Shown here: one piece after another, positions 8,542 through 16,453 of the stretch
Layout of the letters: each line of letters opens with the position of its first letter
Position numbering within the stretch: the first letter of the stretch is position 1
From: Ancylobacter pratisalsi
GTDB lineage: Bacteria > Pseudomonadota > Alphaproteobacteria > Rhizobiales > Xanthobacteraceae
Assembly (NCBI RefSeq): GCF_010669125.1
Contig: NZ_CP048630.1
Location: 2,802,001-2,866,000, forward strand
DNA length: 64,000 nt
Direction of reading: 5' to 3'
The notes under the pieces: model-generated
Told to the model about the DNA's origin: nothing
The model's database searches: none
The model's input: only the letters and a program-made list of their open reading frames with translations
Position numbers and translations under genes: made by a program

Positions 8542-9885
8542 ATGCGATCGCTTCTCTTGATTTCGAGTCTGGTTATGCTTTTCGGCATTCTGTTTGGCTT
8601 CAGCACCGCCTCAATAGCTGGCGTCGTGCAGGCGATTGCCGACACGTTTTCTCTCTCGACGCGCGCCATCGAGATGGTGGTCACCACGCTGCTGGTGGGC
8701 TGCTTCATCGGCGCGGCCGTTGCCGCACCCATATCCGAGCGGATCGGACGCAAGCCGACCTGTTTCATAGCGGCCGGCTTGGCCTTAGCTGGCTATGCAC
8801 TCATTCCATTGGGTCAGATGATGTTTCCGGGGCCGGGCATGCTGGTCACCGCGCGCATCTTGGTCGGCCTTGGTGTCGGCCTGTCTTCCATGGTCGTGCC
8901 GATGTATGCGGCAGAGATCACACCCACACGTCATCGCGGCGCGATCGTGTCGCTGTTTCAGCTGGCGATCACCATCGGCATCCTGTTCGGCTATGCTGTC
9001 CCTCTGACCTTTACCGGCCGCCTCTCCTGGGTCGACATGCTCAGTGGCGGCGGCCTCATCGCCGCCTTGTGCGCCACCTCCGCGCTGGTATTGCCGGAAA
9101 GTCCGCGCTGGCTGAACGCCAAAGGCCATGCTGCGCTTGCGCAGGCCGCGGCGCGCCGTCTCAATATCCATGAGGAACTCGACAGTACTCCGCGGGCACC
9201 GGCCGTCGCGGTTTCCTATCGCGTGGTGCTCCAGCGGGGCGGCACGGCGGCTGTGCTGGCGTTCTGCAGTCTGCTCTTCGTCCTCCAGAATTTCTCCGGC
9301 ATCGACGGCATTCTCTATTATGCACCGCACATCTTCACGGAGCTGGGCTTCCCAGCCGGTATTGCCGCTCTCGCGGCGACGTTCGGCCTTGGGCTGGTGA
9401 ATGTACTGGCGACCGTTGTCGCCATGCTGGTTGTGGACCGGATCGGTCGCCGCCCCCTCCTTATCTTCGGCTCAGCGGCGATGTCGGCATGCCTTGGACT
9501 GGTTATTGTGGCCTCGTTGGCGGACTGGCCATGGGTGGCCCTTGCCGGACTGTGCGGCTATATCGTCGCCTTTGCGCTGAGCCTCGGGCCGCTGCCCTAT
9601 GTTCTAATGGCGGAACTGTTCCCCTCCGCGATCCGGGATCGGGGCATCGCCATCGCCTCGGCCACGAGTTGGCTGTTCAACGGCATTGTGGCTGGAACCT
9701 TCCTGTCCGTGGTGCAAGGTATAGGGCTGTCCGCCACGATTGGCATATTCTTCGCGGTGTGCCTGCTGTCCCTCGCGGTGTCGGTCGCGTTCGCGCCTGA
9801 AACGCGTCGCATCCGCCTTGAGACCATCGAGGAGAACGTTCTCGATGGCCGTCCGCTTCGTCAGCTCGGCGCACCTGCCACCTAG
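8542..9885 (+). CDS. MFS sugar porter (second copy, divergent)
   Basis: The 447-aa sugar-porter-family transporter has GFSTASIAGVV in helix 1, SERIGRKP in loop 2-3, LPESPRWL before the central loop, DRIGRRP in loop 8-9, and a C-terminal PETRRIRLETIEE in place of the PETKG motif. ATG 8542 is chosen because GGAG (8533-8536) precedes it by 5 nt. A GTG at 8536 overlaps that Shine-Dalgarno. It is transcribed away from the aminotransferase operon. Two different sugar porters flanking one set of enzymes could mean uptake of the substrate and release of the product. Confidence 0.88.
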   Translation: MRSLLLISSLVMLFGILFGFSTASIAGVVQAIADTFSLSTRAIEMVVTTLLVGCFIGAAVAAPISERIGRKPTCFIAAGLALAGYALIPLGQMMFPGPGMLVTARILVGLGVGLSSMVVPMYAAEITPTRHRGAIVSLFQLAITIGILFGYAVPLTFTGRLSWVDMLSGGGLIAALCATSALVLPESPRWLNAKGHAALAQAAARRLNIHEELDSTPRAPAVAVSYRVVLQRGGTAAVLAFCSLLFVLQNFSGIDGILYYAPHIFTELGFPAGIAALAATFGLGLVNVLATVVAMLVVDRIGRRPLLIFGSAAMSACLGLVIVASLADWPWVALAGLCGYIVAFALSLGPLPYVLMAELFPSAIRDRGIAIASATSWLFNGIVAGTFLSVVQGIGLSATIGIFFAVCLLSLAVSVAFAPETRRIRLETIEENVLDGRPLRQLGAPAT

Positions 9886-10366
9886 GTCGGGGATTCATCC
9901 GGCACTATGCCAACATTCCCGATCGTTCGCTTCGCGCCTGCCTCTCTCGTTCCAGGCAAGAGCGGCGGGTGGATAGGCGATGCCACCGCTCGACCGTGCT
10001 GACCTTGGCTCAGGTCCCGCTGATCACAGCCAGAAGAGCACGGTGGCAGCGAGAGCCGAGAAGAGGACGGATGAGCTTCGATTGTAACAGGTTGCGACTG
10101 CGCCTTATGGCGGTTCTGGAAGCTGCGCTGGTCATCGGCCGCGCCTCCGTGACGGTTGTCGCCGCGAGCTCCATGATCGCGGACGTATGGGCAACAGCAC
10201 TAATGGTGCAGGGCAGCCTAGCAGGCGTAGAGTTGGCGCGCAGGTAGAATATTGAGGCCCTTTCAGTGACAGGGATGGCGGCCATCTTCGCGAAGAGCGG
10301 GTTGGACGGCTGTTCGAGAATCGTTCGGCTGCCGAACGTGTGGTTTGACCGCGGAATACACGCCAG
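9886..10366. other. Intergenic stretch, no recognisable gene
   Basis: These 481 bp separate the MFS gene from the metal ATPase. Open frames exist on both strands (for example 9969-10247 plus), but none has family resemblance or a good ribosome site. No terminator with a T-run is visible. Confidence 0.5.
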
Positions 10367-12280
10367 ATGTCCCGATTGCTTTTCGATCGCCTCAACGTCG
10401 CCCTTCTGGCGATCGCCGTGCTTGGTCTCGTCTCCGGTCTCGGACTTTGGCTGGGTGGGCACGCCCATCTTGCCACCCTGGCATGGATAGCCGGCGTCTG
10501 CCCGGTGTTGGCGGCGCTCGTTGTCGAGATTGTTCGCAGCCTCGCGAAGGGCGACGTTGGGCTGGATATTGTGGCCGCGCTGTCGATGTCGGCAGCCTTG
10601 CTGTTTGGCGAAAGTCTCGCGGCAGCCGTCGTTGCTCTGATGTATTCCGGGGGTACGTTCCTGGAGAGCTTCGCAGAGGGCCGCGCGCGTCGCGAGATGA
10701 GCGATCTCCTCTCCCGTGTCCCCCGAACGGCGACCCGAAAGCGACGTGGCACGCTCGACGATGTGCCATTGGACGAGATCGAACCCGGCGACCTGCTGCT
10801 GATCCGGCAGGGCGACATCGCGCCTGTTGACGGCACCGTCGAAGGTGATGGCGCGATGCTGGACCAGTCGGCACTGACGGGCGAGTCGATGCCTGTGCGC
10901 CTGGGCCGGGGCAAAGACGTGATGAGCGGCTCGACAAATGCGGGCGAAGTCTTCGACCTGCGGGTGAGCCGCCGCGCCGCCGACAGCACCTATGCCGGCA
11001 TTGTCCGGCTGGTTGAGGCGGCACAGCGTTCCAAGGCGCCGATGGCCCGGCTCGCAGACCGTTACTCGCTGCTGTTTCTGGTCGTCACTCTGGCGCTCGC
11101 GTCGGCGGCCTGGTGGTTCACGGGCGACCCTATCCGCGCGGTGGCGGTTCTGGTGGTCGCCACGCCGTGCCCTCTTATTCTCGCCGTTCCTGTCGCGCTC
11201 GTCGCCGGCTTGTCGCGTGCGGCGCATTTCGGGGTTCTGATCAAGGGCGCAAAGCCGCTGGAGGCGCTGGCGCGGATCCAGACACTGATCCTCGACAAGA
11301 CAGGCACGTTGACTGACGGGCGGCCACAGGTTGTTTCAATCACGGCGCTGGCCGAGCTGTCCGAGGACGACGTCCTGTACTTCGCCGCAGCGCTGGATCA
11401 GGCGTCGAAACATCCGATCGCGCAGGCGATCGTTGCCGCCGCACATGCCAGAGGCGCCTCTCTTCCACTACCGGAAAACGTGGTCGAGACGCCCGGAGAC
11501 GGTGTTGCAGGGGTGATTGATGGCCGAAAAGTCGTCGTAGGGGGCGTCGCATTCGTCGCCTCGCAGAGCGAGGCAGTGAACCTTGAGGGCACGATCCGCC
11601 AAGCCGGTTCGGTCGTCGTGGCAATTGCGGTCGATGGGCAACTCGTCGGCCATCTTGTGATGGCCGACGCGCTGAGGGCCGGTACCTCTGATCTGCTTGC
11701 AGGGCTGCGCCGGTTGGGGATCGGCCGCATCCTTCTGGCGACGGGCGACCGCCGGGCTGTGGCCGAAGCCGTGACCGAAGGGCTGGACCTTGACGCTGTT
11801 CGGGCTGACCTGACACCGGACCAGAAGGTGCTTGTGGTGCTGACCGAGCGCAAGAACGGACTGGTGATGATGGTCGGCGATGGCGTCAACGATGCGCCGG
11901 CCCTCGCCGCCGCCGACATCGGTGTCGCCATGGGCGCGCGGGGGGCCGCCGCCTCTGCCGAGGCCGCGGACGTCGTTCTGCTGGTCGATCAGCTGGACCG
12001 CCTGTTGTCGGGAATTGAAGTCGCCCAACTCTCGCGCCGGATCGCCCTGGAAAGCGTACTGGCTGGGATCGGGCTCTCGATACTGGGCATGATTGCCGCT
12101 GCGTTCGGATATCTGACGCCGGTGCAGGGTGCTTTGCTGCAGGAAATGATCGATGTGGCGGTGATCCTGAACGCGCTGCGCGCGCTCAGGATCACGCCGA
12201 AACAGGCCGGGCGGATAGCCCCCGCGCTTGCGAATGGGAAGGCGGGTCGTCCGCCCGAACTGAAATCCAACGCCGCATAG
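10367..12280 (+). CDS. P1B-type heavy-metal-translocating ATPase without N-terminal metal-binding domain
   Basis: The 637-aa P-type ATPase has the actuator motif TGES (ALTGESMPV, about residue 170), the transmembrane metal-site motif TPCPLILAVP (about 270), the phosphorylation motif DKTGTLTDG (about 310), SKHPIA (the P1B HP dipeptide) and the hinge GDGVNDAPAL (about 505). The first residue begins directly with membrane helices, so no HMA or His-rich domain is present. The metal motif is CPL rather than the CPC of copper or zinc/cadmium pumps. The following VIT1/CCC1 gene, 19 bp away, suggests iron or manganese homeostasis, which is inference. No good Shine-Dalgarno precedes ATG 10367. Confidence 0.9.
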   Translation: MSRLLFDRLNVALLAIAVLGLVSGLGLWLGGHAHLATLAWIAGVCPVLAALVVEIVRSLAKGDVGLDIVAALSMSAALLFGESLAAAVVALMYSGGTFLESFAEGRARREMSDLLSRVPRTATRKRRGTLDDVPLDEIEPGDLLLIRQGDIAPVDGTVEGDGAMLDQSALTGESMPVRLGRGKDVMSGSTNAGEVFDLRVSRRAADSTYAGIVRLVEAAQRSKAPMARLADRYSLLFLVVTLALASAAWWFTGDPIRAVAVLVVATPCPLILAVPVALVAGLSRAAHFGVLIKGAKPLEALARIQTLILDKTGTLTDGRPQVVSITALAELSEDDVLYFAAALDQASKHPIAQAIVAAAHARGASLPLPENVVETPGDGVAGVIDGRKVVVGGVAFVASQSEAVNLEGTIRQAGSVVVAIAVDGQLVGHLVMADALRAGTSDLLAGLRRLGIGRILLATGDRRAVAEAVTEGLDLDAVRADLTPDQKVLVVLTERKNGLVMMVGDGVNDAPALAAADIGVAMGARGAAASAEAADVVLLVDQLDRLLSGIEVAQLSRRIALESVLAGIGLSILGMIAAAFGYLTPVQGALLQEMIDVAVILNALRALRITPKQAGRIAPALANGKAGRPPELKSNAA

Positions 12281-12299
12281 TCCGGGAAGGGAATTTCCG

Positions 12300-12998
12300 A
12301 TGAGCAGACTTTCGCATGCTGAAGTTCACATGGTTCATCGGATCGGCTGGCTGCGTGCGGCGGTGCTGGGCGCGAATGATGGTCTTGTCTCGACGGCCAG
12401 CCTGGTCGTCGGGGTGGCGGCCGCCGGATCCGGCCACACGGAGGTCCTGATTGCGGGCCTTGCCGGGCTGGTGGCGGGCGCGATGTCGATGGCGGCTGGC
12501 GAGTATGTCTCGGTCAGCTCGCAAACGGACGCCGAACAGGCCGATCTCGGGCGCGAGACTCGTGAACTCCGGGAGACGCCGGAGGCCGAATTGGAAGAGC
12601 TGACCCAGATCTATTGCGCGCGTGGTCTTGATGAGGGCCTGGCACGACAAGTGGCGGTGCAACTCACCGAGCGGGATGCACTGGGCGCGCACGCACGCGA
12701 TGAACTCGGAATTTCCGAGATTGTGACCGCCCACCCTATTCAGGCCGCTCTGGTCTCCGCGCTGACGTTCGCGGTCGGCGCCGTAATTCCGTTGCTCATC
12801 GCACTCCTGGCGCCCTCCGGACAGATCGGTCTGGTCGTGGCTGGAACGACCTTAATTGCCTTGGCGGCACTCGGCGGGCTCGGCGCATCGGCTGGCGGGG
12901 CCGGCGTTCTAAAGGGGGCCGTCCGTGTGACCTTCTGGGGTGCTCTGGCAATGGCGGCTACCGCGGGTGTCGGAGTTGTCTTCGGGGTCGCGGCATGA
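12300..12998 (+). CDS. VIT1/CCC1-family Fe2+/Mn2+ transporter
   Basis: The 232-aa membrane protein has the VIT1/CCC1 signature GANDGLVSTASLVVGVAAAG (residues 25-44) and AGAMSMAAGEYVSVSSQTDAE (from about residue 60). These helix 1-2 metal-site sequences are followed by a Glu-rich cytosolic helical region and three C-terminal membrane helices. Members export or sequester Fe2+ or Mn2+. ATG 12300 follows GGGAAGGGAA. It is 19 bp after the P-type ATPase and very probably cotranscribed, giving a two-gene metal detoxification unit. Confidence 0.92.
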   Translation: MSRLSHAEVHMVHRIGWLRAAVLGANDGLVSTASLVVGVAAAGSGHTEVLIAGLAGLVAGAMSMAAGEYVSVSSQTDAEQADLGRETRELRETPEAELEELTQIYCARGLDEGLARQVAVQLTERDALGAHARDELGISEIVTAHPIQAALVSALTFAVGAVIPLLIALLAPSGQIGLVVAGTTLIALAALGGLGASAGGAGVLKGAVRVTFWGALAMAATAGVGVVFGVAA

Positions 12999-13023
12999 CT
13001 GTCGCGTGGGGCGAGATCCGCTC

Positions 13024-13051
13024 CCGCCTGCGGCGGTCTCAGCGCAGGCGG
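13024..13051. terminator. Inverted repeat between convergent VIT1 and LysR genes
   Basis: CCGCCTGCG (13024-13032) and CGCAGGCGG (13043-13051) are perfect 9-bp arms around a 10-nt loop, just past the VIT1-type gene. They overlap the last codons of the opposing LysR gene. There is no T-run, so it may be a Rho-assisted or bidirectional stop. Confidence 0.5.
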
Positions 13052-13935
13052 TCGGCCAGGTAGTCGATGAAGACGCGCACCCGCGCGGGCATATTGGCGC
13101 CGCCGACGAAGATGGCATGGATCGGCTCGACATCGCCCGGATTGAAGGCTTCCAGCAGGGGCACCAGTCGGCCGGCGGCGATGTCGTCGACCACACCGAA
13201 ATTGCCGACGCGGGTTATGCCGACGCCATCCACCGCAAGCTGTCCCAGTGTCTCGCCGTTGTTGGCCTCAATGGTTCCGGTCACAGTCAGCGCATACTCA
13301 CGCCCATCCCTGCGAAACGGCCATACAGGCTCCGCGCGTCGGAAATTGAAATTCAGGCAGTTATGGCGGAGCAGGTCTTCCGGCACGCGCGGCGTGCCGC
13401 GCCGGGCGAGATAATCGGGCGAGGCCACGATGGAGCGGCCTGTCTCGCCAATCCGCCGCGCCGTCAGTGCACTGTCCGCCAGCGGCCCGAACCTGATCGC
13501 GACATCCGCCTGTCCAGCGGCCACGTCGACCACGGTGTCGGTCAGGCTGATATCGACGAGGATGTGTGGGTAGAGGCGGGCGAAGTCGCCCAGCAAAGGC
13601 ACAACGCAAAGTCGACCATGCGACAACGACGCGCTCACCCTCAGCCGCCCGCGCGGTGCGCCCTGATCGGCGATAACCCGTTCCGCCTCATCGAGGTCCT
13701 TCAGAATGCGCCGCGCCGCGCCGAGATAGCTCTGCCCCTCCGCGGTCAGGGTTAGCGCGCGGGTCGTGCGGATCAGCAGCCGCACGCCCAGACGTGACTC
13801 GATCCGGTCGATCGTCCGGCTGATCGCCGACGGTGTGAGACCCAGCGAACGGCCGGCGGCGGAGAAGCTACCCATGCGGGCAATGACCGCGAATATCTCA
13901 AGTTCCCTCGCGCGATCTGGGCCGTCCATCGCCAT
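13039..13935 (-). CDS. LysR-family transcriptional regulator
   Basis: The 298-aa protein has an N-terminal winged HTH (MGSFSAAGRSLGLTPSAISR, residues 16-35, then LGVRLLIRTTRALTLTAEGQ). The LysR substrate-binding domain spans about residues 92-295, including VDVAAGQADVAIRFGPLADS. It is of the CrgA/YhjC branch (ending in AGRLVPLLEAF). It diverges from the aldo-keto reductase gene with about 100 bp between them, and probably regulates it. An alternative start is Met3 (13929). Confidence 0.92.
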   Translation of the reverse strand: MAMDGPDRARELEIFAVIARMGSFSAAGRSLGLTPSAISRTIDRIESRLGVRLLIRTTRALTLTAEGQSYLGAARRILKDLDEAERVIADQGAPRGRLRVSASLSHGRLCVVPLLGDFARLYPHILVDISLTDTVVDVAAGQADVAIRFGPLADSALTARRIGETGRSIVASPDYLARRGTPRVPEDLLRHNCLNFNFRRAEPVWPFRRDGREYALTVTGTIEANNGETLGQLAVDGVGITRVGNFGVVDDIAAGRLVPLLEAFNPGDVEPIHAIFVGGANMPARVRVFIDYLADRLR

Positions 13936-13980
13936 CTTTGCTTTCAGTTCAAAAATGATTGGCCTCCGAGAGGTCTAATC

Positions 13981-14020
13981 ATGGACGAGGCAGGCGTCCA
14001 TCTTTGCAATGAAATATAAT
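13981..14020 (+). promoter_or_regulatory. Activator-type promoter for aldo-keto reductase: dyad plus TATAAT
   Basis: A perfect inverted repeat, ATGGACG (13981-13987) and CGTCCAT (13995-14001) with a 7-nt spacer, lies where a -35 element would be. A consensus TATAAT is at 14015-14020. No -35 consensus is visible, which fits a LysR-activated promoter. The leader to the TTG start at 14040 would be only about 12 nt. Confidence 0.5.
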
Positions 14021-14039
14021 CTGTCCTGTGGAGGCGACT

Positions 14040-15074
14040 TTGGAATATCGGCAGTTGGGATCGTCAGGGCTTCGGGTTCCCGTGCTCAGTTTCGGTGCGG
14101 GAACGTTCGGCGGCGCGGGGCCATTGTTCAGCGCCTGGGGCCAGAGCGACGCCAATGAAGCGCGCCGTCTGGTCGATATTTGCCTGGACGCGGGCGTCAA
14201 CCTGTTCGACACCGCCGATGTCTATTCCGACGGCGCTTCGGAGCGGGTGCTGGGCGAGGCCATCCGGGGACGGCGCGACGCTGTGCTGATCTCGACCAAG
14301 ACAGGCCTGCCGACCGGCGACGGTCCGGCCGACTGGGGCGTGTCGCGCAGCCGCCTGATCCGCCAGGTCGAGGCGGCGCTGCGCCGGCTCGGCACGGATT
14401 ACATCGACTTGCTGCAACTGCACGCCTTCGACGCCTCGACGCCGGCCGAGGAGGTGCTCGCTACGCTGGAGATACTCGTGGCCGCCGGTAAGGTTCGCTA
14501 CACCGGCGTCTCCAACTATCCCGGCTGGCAGTTGATGAAGGCGCTGGCTGCGGCGGACCGCTACGGGCGACCGCGCTACGTCGCCCATCAGGTCTATTAC
14601 TCGCTGATCGGCCGCGCCTATGAAGCGGACCTTATGCCTCTTGGAGCGGACCAGGGTGTCGGTGCGCTGGTGTGGAGCCCGCTCGGCTGGGGTCGGCTGA
14701 CCGGCAAGATCCGCCGGGGCGCACCAATCCCTGAGGGAAGCCGCCTGCATGAGACGGCCGTCTTCGCTCCGCCTGTGGAAGACGAACACCTCTACCATGT
14801 GGTCGAAGCGCTGGAGGCTGTCGCTGACGAGACTGGAAAGAGCGTGCCGCAGATTGCCATCAACTGGCTGCTGCAGCGCCCCACGGTCTCCTCCGTCATC
14901 ATAGGCGCCCGCAACGAGGAACAGTTGCGCCAGAACCTCGGCGCCGTCGGTTGGTCACTGACGCCGGCGCAGATGGCGGCGCTGGATGCCGCCAGCGAAG
15001 TCCTGCCGCCCTATCCCCACACGCCCTATCGCCAGCAGGAGGGGTTTGCTCGTCTCAATCCCTCGCTCGTCTGA
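14040..15074 (+). CDS. Aldo/keto reductase
   Basis: The 344-aa AKR begins with the family-typical MEYRQLGSSGLRVPVLSFGA. It contains the catalytic tetrad: Asp and Tyr in VNLFDTADVYSDGASE (about 50-65), Lys in LISTKTGL (about 85) and His in LLQLHAFDAS (about 125). It ends with SVIIGARNEEQLRQNL for NADPH binding. The start is judged to be TTG 14040, because GGAGG at 14030-14034 lies 5 nt upstream and the family sequence begins exactly there. An in-frame GTG at 14028 would place the ribosome site inside the gene. It reduces aldehydes or ketones; the substrate is unknown. An MFS exporter gene follows 17 bp later. Confidence 0.88.
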   Translation: MEYRQLGSSGLRVPVLSFGAGTFGGAGPLFSAWGQSDANEARRLVDICLDAGVNLFDTADVYSDGASERVLGEAIRGRRDAVLISTKTGLPTGDGPADWGVSRSRLIRQVEAALRRLGTDYIDLLQLHAFDASTPAEEVLATLEILVAAGKVRYTGVSNYPGWQLMKALAAADRYGRPRYVAHQVYYSLIGRAYEADLMPLGADQGVGALVWSPLGWGRLTGKIRRGAPIPEGSRLHETAVFAPPVEDEHLYHVVEALEAVADETGKSVPQIAINWLLQRPTVSSVIIGARNEEQLRQNLGAVGWSLTPAQMAALDAASEVLPPYPHTPYRQQEGFARLNPSLV

Positions 15075-15091
15075 ACGCAAGGCCGTTCACC

Positions 15092-16261
15092 ATGAAGATC
15101 AATCCGCCGCTTCTCGCTCTGGCCGCCGGTGCTTTTGGCATCGGCGTGACCGAGTTCGCTCCCATGGGCCTTCTGCCCGTAATCGCCAACGATCTCGGCG
15201 TCTCGATTCCGACCGCCGGCCTGCTCATCAGCGCCTATGCGATGGGCGTCATGCTGGGGGCGCCGCTGATGACGCTCACCACCGGCCGGGTGCCGCGCCG
15301 AACGCTGCTGATCAGCCTCATGGCGATCTTCACCATCGGCAATCTGCTGGCGGCGATTTCGACCAGTTACGAAATGCTTCTGGTGGCGCGGCTGGTCACC
15401 TCGCTCAACCATGGCGCCTTCTTCGGCGTCGGCTCCATCGTCGCCGCCAGCCTCGTGCCGCAGAACCGGCGCGCCGGGGCGGTCGCCGCCATGTTCATGG
15501 GGCTGACCATCGCCAATGTCGTCGGCGTGCCGCTCGCGACCTGGGCGGGCGACTTGATAGGGTGGCGCGCCGCCTTCTGGGGCATGGCGGCGCTGGGCCT
15601 GGTCGCCATGATGTCGCTGCGCCTGACGCTTCCCAACGTTGCGGCCGCCGTCGGCGGAGACATGATATCCGAATTGAAGGTGCTCGTGCGTGGTCCAGTG
15701 CTGCTGGCACTCGCCCTCACTGTACTGAGCTCCACTGCCATGTTCACGGTGTTCACCTATATCGCGCCAATCCTGCAGCAGGAGACCCAGGCCTCCATCG
15801 CCTTCGTGACCGCGATGCTCGTGACTTATGGCGTTGGTCTCACCGTTGGCAACTGGCTGGGTGGCCGGTTTGCCGACCGCTCTGTGGACCGCACGTTGAT
15901 CGCCACACTGATCTCTCTCGTCGTCTTGCTGGTTGCCTTCGCGCTGGCGATGCCGTTTGTGGTGCCGACGGCCGTGCTTATCTTCCTGTGGGGTGTGGCG
16001 AGCTTCGCCCTTGTGCCGCCGCTGCAGATGCGGGTCATGGCCGCCGCTTCGGGTGCTCCGAACCTCGCGTCAGCGGTGAACATCGGCGCTTTCAATCTCG
16101 GCAATGCCATAGGCGCGGCACTGGGTGGGGCGGTGATCGCCGGCGGGCTGGGCTATCCTGTGGTGTCGCTCGTCGGTGCCATGGCGGCCGCGTCCGGTCT
16201 CGCGCTGGTGCTGTTGATGGCCCGCCGTCGGGCGGCCGTAGCGGTCTGCGGCCTACCCTGA
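15092..16261 (+). CDS. MFS transporter, DHA1 drug/arabinose efflux type (AraJ/YdhP-like)
   Basis: The 389-aa protein has twelve predicted helices. The start MKINPPLLALAAGAFGIGVT and EFAPMGLLPVIANDLGVSIP are the signature of the AraJ/YdhP/PbuE branch (TEFxxMGLLPxIAxDLxVSxxxAG). GRVPRRTLL lies in loop 2-3 and ARLVTSLNHGAFFGVGS in helix 4-5. It is a proton-driven exporter of sugars, drugs or purine analogues. ATG 15092 lies 17 bp after the aldo-keto reductase stop, so both are probably expressed together under the upstream LysR gene. Confidence 0.88.
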   Translation: MKINPPLLALAAGAFGIGVTEFAPMGLLPVIANDLGVSIPTAGLLISAYAMGVMLGAPLMTLTTGRVPRRTLLISLMAIFTIGNLLAAISTSYEMLLVARLVTSLNHGAFFGVGSIVAASLVPQNRRAGAVAAMFMGLTIANVVGVPLATWAGDLIGWRAAFWGMAALGLVAMMSLRLTLPNVAAAVGGDMISELKVLVRGPVLLALALTVLSSTAMFTVFTYIAPILQQETQASIAFVTAMLVTYGVGLTVGNWLGGRFADRSVDRTLIATLISLVVLLVAFALAMPFVVPTAVLIFLWGVASFALVPPLQMRVMAAASGAPNLASAVNIGAFNLGNAIGAALGGAVIAGGLGYPVVSLVGAMAAASGLALVLLMARRRAAVAVCGLP

Positions 16262-16263
16262 AC

Positions 16264-16443
16264 ATCGAAAAAGCGGTTCAGGAAGCTCTTGGGCAGATGC
16301 CGGATGCCGCAGTGCTCCCGCCACCAAGCGCGGTCGTATTGCGCATTTCCGGGCCGGGACCCGACGAACGGAGCGATGGTCCGCCAGATTGGTCCCGTCA
16401 TCGCATCGGTACGAAGTGCCTTGAACGTCTTCCGTTCCGTCAC
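16264..16443 (-). pseudogene. IS5-family (IS1031-like) transposase N-terminal remnant
   Basis: The minus frame from ATG 16443 contains LRTDAMTGPIWRTIAPFVGS and later GIRHLPKSFLNRFF. Intact IS5-type transposases begin LRTDAMTDxQWxxIAPxLPG and, after an internal stretch, have PWRDLPExFGxWNxVF. The two matched blocks are closer together than in intact enzymes, so an internal deletion is likely. The frame runs on into the antisense of the MFS gene. I see no catalytic region and no terminal repeats. This is a resemblance judged by eye. Confidence 0.4.
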
Positions 16444-16453
16444 TGTCGTTTGG

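Noticed and set aside
9969..10247. 92-codon plus-strand frame between the MFS and metal ATPase genes
   Set aside because: No Shine-Dalgarno, no recognisable domain; composition does not separate it from chance open frames at this GC content.
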